Shown here: positions 51,080-63,004 of the stretch, in pieces | Numbering within the stretch: position 1 is the stretch's first letter | Layout of the letters: each line of letters opens with the position of its first letter | From: Capitella teleta | Taxonomy: Eukaryota > Annelida > Polychaeta > Capitellidae | Assembly (NCBI GenBank): GCA_000328365.1 | Contig: KB293691.1 | Span: 197,149 to 261,148 of the forward strand | DNA length: 64,000 nt | Direction: 5' to 3' | Notes under the pieces: model-generated | Told to the model about the DNA's origin: nothing | Seen by the model: only the letters and a program-made list of their open reading frames with translations | Database searches by the model: none | Translations under genes and position numbers: made by a program

Positions 51080-51478
51080 CTAGCAATTGATTGATCCCAA
51101 ACAGAGATACTCCTCGACAGAGTTCATTTCACCAACCCTCCTGAACATCACTGTCAGCGTCCTCTTCCTCGTTCGGAATGAACCACTGATTTTGAGCGGA
51201 GGATCGTGCAGAGTCATTTTAAAGATGGACCAGGTCGTGTTGGTGTCGTTTCTCTCAAGCTGGTCGGAGTCCTGTAGTTGTTGAGGATGCCATGCTGTGT
51301 CACCAATGCCTCCCCGTGGAGTGAACATGCTTCGGTCATTAAGAATTAGCTGTATTCTTCTGCAGCTTGGAACATGTACGGTATAACAGGTCAGAACAAT
51401 CAACAATCGTATCAACCCACATTGGGTAAATCTTGAATAACGAGATGTTCTTTTGAGTTGCGTGGTAACTGACGTCAT
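51080..51478 (-). CDS. Hypothetical small secreted or membrane protein
   Basis: A 132-codon frame of fairly balanced composition about 230 bp upstream of guanylate cyclase 2, on the same strand. It has a basic N-terminus, then a hydrophobic stretch (GLIRLLIVLTCYTVHV) that could be a late signal peptide or anchor. The polar remainder carries two possible N-glycosylation sites (NDTNTTW) and looks protein-like (WSIFKMTLHDPPLKISGSF). No family is recognised. It might be an independent small gene, an exon of an unrecognised gene, or chance. No splice partner or polyadenylation site was established. Confidence 0.3.
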   Translation of the reverse strand: MTSVTTQLKRTSRYSRFTQCGLIRLLIVLTCYTVHVPSCRRIQLILNDRSMFTPRGGIGDTAWHPQQLQDSDQLERNDTNTTWSIFKMTLHDPPLKISGSFRTRKRTLTVMFRRVGEMNSVEEYLCLGSINC

Positions 51479-51489
51479 CGGAGTTCTAA

Positions 51490-53190
51490 CGACGTTGGAA
51501 TGGGACGCAACAGATCAACCGAGAAACCGGATAAGCGCAAACGCTGACTCATTGATGATTACGAGCGGAAGTCTCGCTGTGTGATCCTCTATTGAGTCTA
51601 TTGTAGTGATCCCCGCCTGTTCAGGACCTAACGTCAAACTACCAGAGGGTAACTTCGCCTACACAACCCGGGGGGGGGGGGGACTAAGGGCGGAGGGGCG
51701 ATGGCCAAACTGCTATACAGGAGTACGGACAATCAAGTTTTACATCTCCCATTGGAATTTTAAGGTCAAACGTCAAGGTCACAGTGACTTGTGGTCTATA
51801 TGCCAAATGATACAGTGTTATAATAATGTATGGTGCAATCACTGCTTTAGGATGCACCGTTCTTGTGTAATCTTGCATAATAGTAATTATGAATTTATAA
51901 AATGCCAATATCTCAATTTTTTATGCAGGATGTTGTCCTGAAATCAATTCAATATATTGCTAGCGTATACAGCTTACGAAACCTCAAATTTTAATCAATT
52001 TGCTCGATGGTGATTATGATTGTTGGGAATTTTCTGAACCCTAACTTTCATAAGTGGAGAAAAATATGTGCTGTCGAGTGCTCGGAGAAAATGATATGCA
52101 CGTATTTCACTATGATTGCCAGTTTTTAGTCGAAAAACATTTTCATGTATCATTCAATGAACATCGCTAAGATAAACAATGCACATAAAGAAATCAAAAT
52201 AAACATGTTTGCAAATTTCATATATTGTACTCTAATGCATGCTCTTATTTTTACTAATAAGGTCATAATGGATAATAAATAACGAAAGTAGTTTCGTTGT
52301 AACTCAGCAACTAATGATTACACAGACTCAGAATTACCGCCCAATACTGCATTTTACAATAATTAATTCCTAATTAATGTTATAGATTTGTTATTAGAGC
52401 ACAATTAGCAGAATGTCATTTTCTGATATAATTTTTCTTCTTATTTTTTCACTGTCTTTTTCCTTTAATTTCTCCTCGTCGTGTTCTTAACTATTCAATT
52501 GCTTCCTCGGATTTCTCCATACAAATTTTGTTGTAATATCCCAATCTATGCAAGAACCAAGAAAATGGCGCTTTGGATAGTTCCACTTTTCATGTTTGTT
52601 GTTTTGAAGTTTTGTTTGTTTTGTTTTGTTTTGTTTTGTTTTTTTCTTGGTGGGGTGGGGTTTTTTGGGGGGAGGGGCTAGGGTTTTTTTTTTTTTTTTT
52701 TTTTTTTGGGGGGGGGGTGGTTGAAAACTCTTATTTATTTTTGCGTGGATAGAATGCAGAAAAAAAAAATTATATCATATCGATGATTTTGAGCATTTTT
52801 TTGAAAATTCTATGCAATTCCACTCCTAACAGTCTTCCGGTCCAAATTATGCTTTGCAGCGAGTATGTATCTCAGATATCTGACGCATGGGTTTTGTCAT
52901 TTCCACCCAATAGTCCCTTTAATGGGCAAAAATACGAGAGTAAAATCTAGTTGAAAGCACTGAGCGTCCCAAAAAATAATAAAAAATACAATAAAATTAA
53001 CGACATTATCCATTACATCTGGGTCTATAACATATAGGCTTTCGGTGGAAGTTTCTTGGTATAGCCTTTTAAAACGTCAACTTTTCAGCACCATGAGCTA
53101 AAACTATACAAAAATATCGACCCTGGTGCAAAACGTATAAATTATAAGCTATAAGAGGCCAATCTTTTGGTGGCGGGTGCTCAAATAGTA
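51490..53190. other. Intergenic; G- and T-runs
   Basis: The stretch contains a run of 12 G near 51670, a TTTTG/GGGG-rich low-complexity block at 52605-52725, and otherwise AT-rich DNA. TATAAATTATA at about 53137 lies about 64 bases before the start codon of the next GPCR and could be a TATA-like element. Confidence 0.4.
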
Positions 53191-53200
53191 ATAAGTCAAC

Positions 53201-54370
53201 ATGAAGACAGTACTGGTGTTCTATTTGCTACTCTCTGCCCATTTTCGCCCGAGCATCGCATATCGAACGACCACCGACCAGGACTCAACCGTAGAATTAC
53301 AAACTTTCCCTGATAACATTCGCCCGACCTTTGACCCTTATCAGCTGTGGATGCAGAGTTTGGCGAAAGTGAAAGCAATAGAGTTCGTTGTGACCCTCGT
53401 GATTGGAACTCTAGGGGTGATAGGGAATCTACTGATTCTCGTGGTAACCGTGCACTACAATTATATCGGCATTCCCCAAGTGTACATGGCTACACTGGCC
53501 ATCAGCGATCTCTGCATTGCAGTATTTGGATTATGGAGAGTACTCGCTGACAACCTTTATTTCTTATCCGATGGTGTGTATTGGTTCTGTGTTCACACGT
53601 ACTTTCCAGTGATAGGTCTAGACGCTGCAGCCTCAATCACTGCGTCCTTGACCGCTATGGCCCTCAGTCTTGACCGATATCTTGCCCTCAAATATCCAAT
53701 GAAGCATTCAGAATATTGGCCAGTGGATAAAGCTAAAATACTTACAGTCACCGTGGGTCTGATTTCACTCATCTTTGGAATCACGTACCCTCTAAGATAT
53801 TATATCTCCACGACAAGAACTCCAGGGAAAAATATGCTACCTCCCGAATGGACTTCGCTTGGAGAAAATCAAGCTTTCACGAAGACGAGCGTTTGTGTGG
53901 AATTCTTCTTCCGGTTTGCTTTACCTGTCGTTGTGATGGCTGTGACCAACACAGCAACAATGGCCATCATCCATAAAAGTGACAAATTCAGAAGAAGCAT
54001 GAGCAAGTACACTCAGAGCACGATCAATACCCCCAAGTGTCTGACCATGACGGTTGGAATCGTCATCATATTCTTTATAACAAACCTTCCCAAAGCTTGC
54101 TTCATGATGGACTTTATCATCTTTCAATATTCCCACAGTGCCCAGTTTAACACTTCGTTCATAACCTTTGCGTACGGGGGTAATCTCTTGGCCAAACTGA
54201 ATTCAATTGTCAATATCATCGTGTACTTTACATTGGACAGCGAATTTCGCGCCACTCTTCTTAAGAGTCTGAGGATCAGCGGAAGGAGGCCAGTAGAAGC
54301 CGCATGCAACATTGCCATCGCCGCCTCTTTGCAAAATGCCACCGGTTCGTCCCTAGTCGAACCAGAATAA
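53201..54370 (+). CDS. Class A (rhodopsin-like) GPCR, peptide-receptor-like, intronless
   Basis: A 389-codon frame. A signal peptide is predicted at the start (MKTVLVFYLLLSAHFRPSIA), then an extracellular tail and seven TMs. Markers: GN in TM1 (LGVIGNLLILVV), D2.50 (LAISDLCIAVFG), Cys before TM3 (WFCVHTY) and in the second extracellular loop (KTSVCVEFFF), DRY (ALSLDRYLALKYP), P6.50 (ITNLPKACF), and TM7 with LNSIVNIIVYFTL, where the NPxxY proline is Ile. The general look is of the invertebrate FMRFamide/peptide receptor group, but this is weak. Ligand unknown. It is unrelated in detail to the receptor at 42 kb, though both are intronless and share the missing TM7 proline. Confidence 0.88.
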   Translation: MKTVLVFYLLLSAHFRPSIAYRTTTDQDSTVELQTFPDNIRPTFDPYQLWMQSLAKVKAIEFVVTLVIGTLGVIGNLLILVVTVHYNYIGIPQVYMATLAISDLCIAVFGLWRVLADNLYFLSDGVYWFCVHTYFPVIGLDAAASITASLTAMALSLDRYLALKYPMKHSEYWPVDKAKILTVTVGLISLIFGITYPLRYYISTTRTPGKNMLPPEWTSLGENQAFTKTSVCVEFFFRFALPVVVMAVTNTATMAIIHKSDKFRRSMSKYTQSTINTPKCLTMTVGIVIIFFITNLPKACFMMDFIIFQYSHSAQFNTSFITFAYGGNLLAKLNSIVNIIVYFTLDSEFRATLLKSLRISGRRPVEAACNIAIAASLQNATGSSLVEPE

Positions 54371-54960
54371 GCCGACATTTCAACACAACGGCGCCTTTGC
54401 ACCAAAGCTTCGACCATTTCAGCCCAGGCATGCAAGATGTCCAATAGCGGTGGAAAGCCTAGCTGGTTTTCTATATTTAAACCCAATAACGAGGCAAATA
54501 TAATTATCAGCAAAGTACCATCAATATTTACTGTTTACTTTTTTTTTTTTTTTTTTGTGTGTGTCCATTCCCGTCCTTCTCCAAGTCGTTTCTAACTTTT
54601 AGAGGGTGCAATATCACTGCACACACCATAGACTAAATTAAGTACACGCAACCTTATAATTATTTCACAGTACACACCACACTCTTGTCATAAACATGCA
54701 ATTTGAAGCAGCAGAGAAATAATAGCTGCCACCAATCAAGCAATTCGTTGACTTGTAATGAGGTGCAAAAGAAATGCAACAACAGAACGTACAAACACAT
54801 TCCGTCGAGTCAAATGAGTTTCAGTATTTTCATTATTGATAAAGTTGAATGTGTTCATGGCATTTTTCACAATTCATTTCAACACCCGAAAATGCTTAGT
54901 TAATACATAAATGTAATGCATCTCATGGAAAATATGTGAGAATAGGGTGAAAACATGCTT
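54371..54960. other. 3' flank of the second GPCR; no gene seen
   Basis: AT-rich sequence with a T-run followed by GTGTGTGT at about 54538-54563. No exon is recognised. Confidence 0.45.
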
Positions 54961-54961
54961 A

Positions 54962-55200
54962 TACAGAGTTGGCCAAAAGTAGCCTTAGAAGCCCAGCCAA
55001 AAGTGTCACTGAAAAGGTTGCAGTGTAAAATTTAGGCAAAGATAATAGAATTAATTGCTCTGTATTATTAGTCGGAAATTTAATTATGCTATTCCTATCA
55101 TTTCTATTTCAATTCTGCCGACGCTGATGCCGATTTATTTCAATCAAAAGGGTGCACCCAAAATTCGGCGATATTTCAGTCAAGATAGGTGACCCTTTAA
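54962..55200. mobile_element. MITE family A (copy 3, left half)
   Basis: It starts TACAGAGTTGGCCAAAAGTA and matches 13881-14060 through CCTATCATTTCTA and GATGCCGATTTAT. The right half is absent; a family B copy begins about 190 bp further on. Confidence 0.72.
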
Positions 55201-55387
55201 CCTAAAGTAATCAGCCCGTATCCGAGCACCTGAATACTCGGACACGGTTCGGTCTCATTGGCTCCCTGGGCGAAACCTAAAAATGACAAGCGTCTAAGAA
55301 GAAACATAAATTAATATTGATATTAAATCCACCTTTAGCCTTTTTAACTCCATTAACGCGACATCTACCGTTTTACATGTTTTCCAC

Positions 55388-56030
55388 GACGAAATCAGTC
55401 TAACGTCGCACTGAGCGTAAGAGAGATATAAGGATAAAAGCCCCCGAGGCGAAAACATTTCAATTTTCGGGTTTCAATGTATTCCAGTAGATCAACATCT
55501 TAACTTCAAAGTGCAAGAACAATTATATGCATTTTTGAACTATAAACTTGTTCAATTTCGATTTTAATAGACCTCCTGTTTGACCTGTGGTCGTCATGAA
55601 TCATTTAACGAGGAAAAAGTTTTAATTAGTGGTCGTTCCAAGCGCTTAATATGGGTACATCCCCTTAAGCGATTTTTTAATGAAAGGTATCACTGGAAAG
55701 AGCATGAACAGAGCATTATATTAATAGTTTTCTGTGTGTACCCAATACAAGGCATTTACATCGGGTCATAGTTCGGGTTATGCTGTCAACTTTGAAAGAC
55801 GCTCCGTTACCATGGCGACGCACGTGATTGATGAAAATTTTCAGCAATTTTCAATCACATTTTCCCATATTTTGGCATCGCGACGGTTGCATGGTTCGAA
55901 TGCCCATAGCTTCTTAACTAGAACAAGTATTTAATTGTTATTAGCATCATATTAAAGGTAATTGGCAGCCCTTTATGAATATACCAAAAGGTCAGAAATT
56001 TTATTTTGCGACTTTAGACTGATTTCGTCG
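55388..56030 (+). mobile_element. Inverted-repeat MITE, family B (copy 1, full-length)
   Basis: The ends are GACGAAATCAGTCTAACGTC and the inverted GCGACTTTAGACTGATTTCG; the body is 643 bp with no coding frame. It defines the family, to which 25834-26495 and 35185-35535 also belong. The ACCCGC...TCG bases just outside the right end are partly shared with copy 2, so the true terminus may extend 10-15 bp further. Confidence 0.82.
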
Positions 56031-56034
56031 AAGC

Positions 56035-57955
56035 GGGTCACCTTTAATGAGACCAGGAAACGAAAAAATGCTGTATTCTTTTCGCTCTTTCCACGTTTTA
56101 CGTGTACCTGTGTTGACAATACTGAAAAATGCCAGTGAAGCACTGCATAAGGGGTGATCGTCGCTCCGACAGTAAGAAACCTGGAGAGGATGCATTTATG
56201 GGGTGTATTTAATATGTTTTCCGTCGTGGAAAACATACCGTCACTCTGTCAAATGTCAAACGTGGGTGGAAGCTTGAGGGCGTGAAAATTTCCCCTTCGA
56301 CCGATTGACACATGCATTTGTTCGAGGCATTTTATCCACAGGTCGGGACCATCCAAACCCACCCCAGCATGCTTCTGAGGCCCAATTAAATGTCTTCGTT
56401 CCTGTTGAAGAAGAGAACACCTGCTTTCAGGACACCAGACTAAGCGCAGATGATACCTTTTGGGGAGTGTCAACCGTCAGTTGCCAAGAGACTCAAGTTA
56501 TCTGACGTACGTCTATATGATATAGTGAATTAAATTGACATTCAATGTGTATAATACCGTGTACATGTATAACTCATTGGGTGCATTATACATCCTGTGC
56601 TGTATGTGTATAATCAAATCAAAAGATCATCATGATTTTTTGAGCCCCATGCACTGCTTTAATTTATGGCACCGAGTGACTTCAATTGCAATCAGCTGGC
56701 ACAGGAGTTCGTCTCCGTCTCAGGTGCCATGAGGTGGTTGCACTCATGCTTTGATCTCAGTTTAGGATCACAGTTAAATAACAAAAGCTTTGATGGCTCT
56801 TTGAATGTCTTTGATGCATTCATACATCGTATATATAGTTATAAGGATCAGTCAAGAGAGTTATCTATTATTGTCTCCGTTAAAGATCTCAATCAGAACA
56901 CCAAATTTATAGTGAATTTTGTTAATTTGCGTCATCAATCATCATAATGTGAAGATTTAATAAAATTTATTTTCATTCAAAAAGTCAGGATTTCGGTCAA
57001 CATGGAGGCCATCAACACGCACGCACACTTCCACTATAATTCTGCTTTATGGTATCCCGTAGTAGAAAAGCCACGAACTTTTTAGTAACGCTGCAAATCT
57101 TGGACTTTCGCTTCGCAAACTCAACTTCTCAATTAGACGCCATGTCAGAAAATTAATTTTTTGTCCCACCTGTGAAACTAGGTCAACTCTGCGCCGCTGT
57201 GCGCATGCGCGAAAGATTATCGGCACATCACCTATTATATATATATATATATAGATCATCATAACATATAAAGCATATTAGCATATCAAATTGAAGGAAA
57301 TGAAAAACAATGGTACTGTGGCGAAAATGCCATCATGTGATCGTGGTCGAGCATTCACTCAAGCTAACGCATAAAATGTAGTGCGCGCAAATAACGAGCT
57401 GCCAACTGTACCATTCCCAAAATTCTACTATGGTTCTACTGACTGATATGTATACACATAATATGTGTATACATATTATGTTCACACATGCTTACAGTTC
57501 TGAGGGAGTTAATTGTCAATCTATCAGCATAAATGGTTGCTTTATCTATTCTACTAGAAATTGTTCCTTAATTTTTGGTTCTCATTCCTAAAATGTCAGG
57601 GGAATGGTCCTTGAGGTATATTTCATCATAAACCATATGCGCAATTGATTATATATGACGGTTGCCATAAGCGGGGATGGATTAATATCTCAATGAGCTG
57701 TCGAACAAAACAGTTTCTGTGTGCAATTTTCCAGGAATTGTGCATGGTATTAGAATGCATATGCTGCAGGCAATGTTGCCATAGGCCTACATGTTCTGGA
57801 TTAGGCCAATGTAATACTGCATAAATAGATCAGCGATCGAGATCAGCCATAGTATAGGGCTAGTTCTGAATTTGTCCCAACTCACTTTAATTCCTTTTCT
57901 ATACACACCCTAGCAAGAAAAAAACCCAAAAGACTCTTCTAGAAATTCATTTAGC
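56035..57955. other. Intergenic; no gene recognised
   Basis: The stretch has a (TA)n run at 57235-57252 and a short palindromic cluster around 57445-57480 (ATACACATAATATGTGTATA). The frame at 56666-56947 shows no recognisable domain. Confidence 0.4.
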
Positions 57956-57957
57956 AT

Positions 57958-58735
57958 TTATTGATTCTGTTCCAATTCAGGAAAAGCTTCCTTCAACCTC
58001 TTCTCATACATCAATCGTTTCTTAATTTTCCCGTATTCCTGATTCATAAGTTTTTCACGATACAACCTCTTGTAGCGATACTGCCATTTTCCGCTCAGTG
58101 CTACACGTGCATTGAGTACTTTATTGTAATGCTGTGGAACATAATGTTCGCGACACTGATGCCAGTACCCCAAGCCCAATTGGTTGTACGCCCAACGCTG
58201 CCCTGGTTCTCCGGTTTCGCCTGTTTCCAGAAGGTTCACTGCTCTGTCTCGCTCTTTAATAACTTCTAGAACATTCTCCATGCTCTCTTCAAGCTGAGGA
58301 CAGCAAAATATTACAAATACTGAGATTTATTGTGGGAGGTCAATACCTTCTCAATCCTCTCAGGACTAGGAAAAACCTCACATTGACGCTTGTACTCAGC
58401 TTGCATCGTCATGACCATGTTCCTCTCCTTCAGTAAAACATACCTGAGAACAAACGAAAATTTCAATTAACATGGTTCATGGGAACAATGTGATGAATAC
58501 AAACCATAATTTATGCAGATCTGTGTTGCTTTTGAGCCTCAACTCATCGCACCTCCAAGGTCGGCCTGCAATCACAACCCTCAGCTTCTTCTTAAGTTCT
58601 TATTCAACACAAGGCAACTTACCGGTCTTCACCTCGGCTTTGCCCCAATTGTCTTTCTCGTCAAAAAACTCATTCAATCCATGTCGTGAAGCTGTTGTGT
58701 GCAGCGATCTTTGTTGATCATGAGTCTGGATAACC
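57958..58735 (-). CDS. MRPL47: Mitochondrial large ribosomal subunit protein uL29m, 5' end missing
   Basis: Four exons (58735-58623, 58565-58505, 58443-58347, 58293-57958) join in phase to about 202 residues. The match to human MRPL47 is direct in the uL29 core: [40 protein letters not shown], and [24 protein letters not shown] segment and a Lys/Arg-rich C-terminal helix ([19 protein letters not shown]) follow. It is part of the mitochondrial large subunit near the peptide exit tunnel. The first residues seen ([19 protein letters not shown]) look like the end of a mitochondrial presequence; the initiating exon was not located. The stop codon overlaps CAATAAATG, so the AATAAA there may serve as polyadenylation signal. 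Introns are 53-62 bp. Confidence 0.9.
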
Positions 58736-58739
58736 CTAT

Positions 58740-59100
58740 GGAAGAGATATTTCAAAGATTGTACGACATATTATTAAGCTTATAAAGTCAAACAGTGATG
58801 GAAATGTTGTCCCCTCTGTGTGATGACCTATTCATGAATCTGCAGAGTAATTGGCAATTGTGGTTTCAGCTCCACCATGACAACTCAGTTGTGATATTTG
58901 GGCCCCAGAGAAGAAATCATTGATAAAGCATTAGGGATTAGACCCTGGAGCAGATTGCAATTGGCCAGAATCGGCTGGCTGAGGTAAAAATGATTGGCTA
59001 GCTGCTTAAGCCACTCCACCAATCAGAGATATCGAGTTCAGCATTGTGATCGGCGGCTAGTAGCGGCTTGAAGTGGCTTGATTGGCAATGGGTCTCGCGG
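58740..59100. other. 5' flank of MRPL47; first exon not identified
   Basis: The missing MRPL47 start exon should be here or further upstream, but no candidate with a convincing donor site was found. Confidence 0.4.
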
Positions 59101-59104
59101 ATTC

Positions 59105-59480
59105 CATGCCTCAAAAGGAGAAAAGAATTTTATGTTGTACGGTGAAGAATGCCTTTTGAAAGTCAAGCAGAACACCTATGGTGACTTCGCCCTGCTCAAA
59201 TGCTCTGCTGACTCTGTCGACTACTGATATCAGTGCTTGTGTTGTGTTTCTGCCTGATTGGAAGCCAACCTGATGGTAGGGGGAGGGGGGGGGAAAGAGG
59301 ACATTTTTGACCGACAAGTAATCGTACAATCTTTTGTGGACTAGTTTCTCCAGGATTTTTTAGAAGAAAGCTAAGAGAGAAATGGGTCTGTAGTTACAAA
59401 TTTCTTTCGGGGAACCTTTCTTGCACAATGGTACAACCTTCGATATTTTCATTTTGCAAGGCACGGTTCCTTCTAAAAAC
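59105..59480 (-). mobile_element. LINE reverse-transcriptase fragment
   Basis: The minus strand reads KISKVVPLCKKGS, ICNYRPISLL, LEKLVHKRLYDYLSVKNV, QVGFQSGRNTTQALISVV and GVLLDFQKAFFTVQHKIL. These are consecutive palm motifs of a CR1/Jockey-type reverse transcriptase, with frame changes and a G-run between them. No YADD block remains. Confidence 0.72.
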
Positions 59481-59699
59481 GAGAAGTTTAAAATGTGGAG
59501 TAATGGAGAAATCAGCAGAAATCAGTGAACTGCAAATAAAATAATCGAATTCCACTAATTTTTCCGACCAACAAAAGTAATGTATGTAGACAAGCAGTGT
59601 TATGAACCAAGTGTTTATGAGAGGCCAACACAAATTATTTTAGGCCTCTGAATTCTAAAATGAGGGTGCAGCAGCCGACCTTTTTGTGGCTGACTAACT

Positions 59700-59942
59700 T
59701 TTTTTTTTCCAGCTGTGCTAATACATGTACATGTACATTAATTTTTTTTTTTTTTTTTCCGTGGGGCTTATTTAACCTCGGAATCCTGAAGCAACAACTA
59801 AGGCTTATAAATGTGGTCCGAGGAGGTAAGCAGGAGTTAAGTGTCTTACTCTTACCCAAGGATACAAGGTTGGTGGCTGGCTTAGAACCTCCAGTGGCCA
59901 GCGCCAAGCCCGAGCACGCTAACCACTCGGCCACCACCTCTC
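59700..59942 (-). mobile_element. tRNA-derived SINE
   Basis: On the minus strand the 5' end reads GGTGGCCGAGTGGTTAGCGT (A box TGGCCGAGTGG, as in tRNA-Leu/Ser), then GGAGGTTCTAAGCC as a B-box variant. The body ends in an A-run (plus-strand T-run at 59742-59758). The length of about 200-240 bp, pol III boxes and A-tail fit a SINE. Confidence 0.72.
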
Positions 59943-60289
59943 CTTGTATTCATTGATTTATGTATTTTTGATTTGATTGTATTCATTGATTTGATGTATT
60001 TGTGTTGCTAAAATACATCTTGCTGTATGCATAAGAAAATAATATTATTAAGAATTAGGGAGCTCACTGAGTTCAACCAAATGAATATGCAGTATTATTT
60101 CTCCCTTATCATGGCTCGTGTGTGCTATGAAATACTCTTGGGATACTTCTAGTTACAACAAACACCCAAAAACGATGCATGGATGCAAAGTGATAAGAAA
60201 AAAACTAAACAAAAAACACACTTAGTGTTAACACACTCCAGGCACACATGCCAATTTCATATGATGTATTATCCTCAGACAACTTCCCC

Positions 60290-62040
60290 CTTACTATGTC
60301 CTTTGGGCTGCCGGCCAGTGAGCTGTCTGGGCCTGAGCCTGAACACAGCACCACAATTCGTGCCAATGCCGCTTCCTGGGAATGTGCCACTAAGTCAGAC
60401 ATTGAGGCATATCATCAATGATGCACGCCTTTGCTCTTGTCCATTGCGATCTCGCATGTGGCTCTCCTGTGCTCTGATGCCCAGTGCGACAACACCAGCC
60501 ATCAGCAAATTATACAGAGAAATAACGAATGCCATGCTAACGTCATCAGCTGCAAGTATTATGTCCAAACGTCAACAAAGACACAAACCAGTGCCTGGAT
60601 GAAACGAGTTTGTGAAGCAACACCATGCAGCAGCAAGACTTTCATTTACCCTGTGGGTTAGTGCTGGAAAGCCCCACCAGGGGTCACTGCACGTAAAGAT
60701 GTCATGACACGGGATCGAGCTCGCTTTAAGTATGCTCCTCGCCATTGTAAGCGCGAGGAAGCTCAAATTAAGGCAGACAAACTGGCCGAATCATTCCTTC
60801 CCTTGGATAATACTACATTCTGGAAAGAGGTGCAGGCCCAATCGCTGAGGAGCACTCCGTTGGTGGCGTCAATAAACGGTACAACTGGAGATGACGCCAT
60901 CGCCAACATGTGGGCAAAACACTACGGCGAGATTCTCAATGAAAGTGATACGGACACAAGCCAAAAATGAGTAATTAAAGAGTTACATGCAGCTTATGAG
61001 AGCGCCGTCAGTGAAGGATCATTGAACCACTCGCTCTTCAGTCCAAGAGAGGTGGAGAAAAGTATATCAAAAAAGAAGAGAGGGAAAGCTGCAGCTAACT
61101 ATCGTCTCTCTGCAGAACACCTCATTTATGCTCCCTCACAAATACATGTCTTATTAATGATGGCTTTTAATTTATCTCTTACTCATAATTACGTGCCTCC
61201 ATTTGTTACTGAATCTACTATTATTCCTATTATAAAAGATAAATCGGGCAATGGCTCGGATATCGGTAATTATAGGCCCATTGCCCTGTCTTCTGCAATT
61301 ACCAAGGTTTTAGAAAGTTCAATTTTTGTCTTCTTCTGACCACCAATTTGGTTTTAAAAATCCCCACTCTACGGATATGTGCATTCATGCCCTCAAAGAA
61401 ATTGGCCGATATTACCTTTTGAAATCTACTCCTGTTTTTGTTTGTTTTATGAATGCATCTAAGACTTAACTATTTTACATTGTTTGAAAAACTTTTAAAA
61501 TGTAAAATGCTTGTTCTTAATATGCGTTTACTTTTTTACTGGCATTGTACACAGCAAATCCAGGTGAAATGGGGCAGCGCTATGTCAAATTATTTTAATG
61601 TTTCAAATGGTGTACGGCAGGGCGGAGTCTTGTCTCCTGTTCTTTTTAATATTCATGTGGATGATCTGAGTTTTATGCTACGTGACAGTCGCATTGGTTG
61701 TTCTGTTAATGAGTCTATCTGTAATCATCTTTTTACGCAGATGACCTTGTTTTATTAAGCCCTTCCAAAAAAGGCCCACAACATCTGTTAAACCTTTGTT
61801 CTAATTATAGCATATCTCATGACATTACTTTTAATCCTAAGAAAACTGTACGCATGCTTTTTAAACCTCGTACCTCCACATTTAAGAGGCATTGTAAAGT
61901 TTCCCTCGGTAGTAATGTTCTAAGTGTTACATCGTCATGTAAATACCTTGAGTTTTTATTTCAAATGACTGTTCAAGTTCGAGTTAGCGGGGTTTCACTG
62001 TATATGGATTTCAGTCTGCAATAAACTAATATTATTATTA
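60290..62040 (+). mobile_element. LINE remnant (endonuclease-RT linker to 3' tail)
   Basis: The plus strand carries, in broken frames, the linker region (WVSAGKPHQG near 60650, NMWAKHYGEILNESD near 60910) and RT motifs: KKKRGKAAANYRLSAEHLIY, NYRPIALSSAITKVLE, the HQFGFK block, SNGVRQGGVLSPVLFNIHVD, and a YADD-equivalent (ADDLVLLSPSKKG near 61740). It ends in a 3' tail, AATAAACTAATATTATTATT, at about 62021-62040. Several frameshifts and stops show it is inactive. This is the most complete RT in the window and a different family from the CCHC-bearing LINE at 3.2-5.2 kb. Confidence 0.8.
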
Positions 62041-62044
62041 TTAG

Positions 62045-62760
62045 CTATTGATCGCCAATTGTTACTAACATTAAAGTAAATAATAATAGATGATTCAATT
62101 AACTTAAAGGGGAAAATAAGGAATGTTTAATTACCATTGATAATTCTATGTGGAGAAAATATATTTCATCTCAGTTCTTGTGGCAGCAAGGTAATTGCAG
62201 GCTTCCTAATATCAGTATAGAAAATAATCAAATTATCTTTCTTTTTTAGAACCTTCGTTTCTAAGTCATACGTGTCATTTTCGGAATCATCTGACAGTGA
62301 ATCGGATCCAGGTGACAACGGAGTGAGTGAGGATGAGGATAGGACGATGCCCGCTGCATGGGGTAATGCTGGCTCTGCCCATGTGACCAATATTAGAGTA
62401 TTCACTATTTACATAAGTTTTCATTGCATTTTTACCAAAATAAAATATTATGTAAGCTGTGTTTCTCACGACCATTCGTCATTTTCACTACTATTCCTGG
62501 GTTTTCCTCATTGAATATAATTTTCCAGAAGTTCTTTAGCTTTCAAAATTGACCCCTGTGTAGCTATTCCAATTCTGCATCTATAGCTGAAATCGGATTG
62601 AATTAAGGACGCCTGGTTCAAAAGTTATAGCTGTTGTACAACTTGTACCCATGGCGCGCTAATTTAGGTCACAAGGCTCCCGAGCGCAGTCTGCGAGATA
62701 GCCGCAGGGCGCAGTTTAAGGGCGTGCAGTCGGCCAGAATGAGTTAATTAACTCTTATGC
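62045..62760. other. Intergenic; short acidic open frame at 62251-62514 (+)
   Basis: After a TTTTTTAG acceptor-like site the plus strand reads SFSESSDSESDPGDNGVSED, a Ser/Asp/Glu-rich segment. Such acidic leaders occur in nuclear proteins and some transposases, but nothing else supports a gene. Confidence 0.3.
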
Positions 62761-62767
62761 TTCGAAT

Positions 62768-63000
62768 GTGTGCGGTCTTTTGTCGACAATTCATTAAATA
62801 TCATCACAAGTACACAAACAACAATGCCTTAGTCGAAATCCACAGTCTATTGATTTTAGGAGTCAGCCAAGCTCTGTTCGCGGTCTTTTGTCGGTCATTC
62901 ATTAAAGATTATCACAAATACACCAACAACAATGCCTCATAGCTTAGTTGAGATCCACGATCCGTTGATCTTTGGAGTCAGCCAATCAAAGCTCTGGTTG
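62768..63000. repeat. Tandem duplication, period about 108 bp
   Basis: GCGGTCTTTTGTCG..ATTCATTAAA.AT.ATCACAA is followed by ACAACAATGCC and GAGTCAGCCAA. These recur at about 62770-62875 and 62879-62990, with a partial third start (GGTTGCGGCTT). Confidence 0.75.
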
Positions 63001-63004
63001 CGGC

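Noticed and set aside
62768-63000. CRISPR-like repeat array
   Set aside because: There are only two long diverged units in eukaryotic DNA, with no constant short repeats or spacers.
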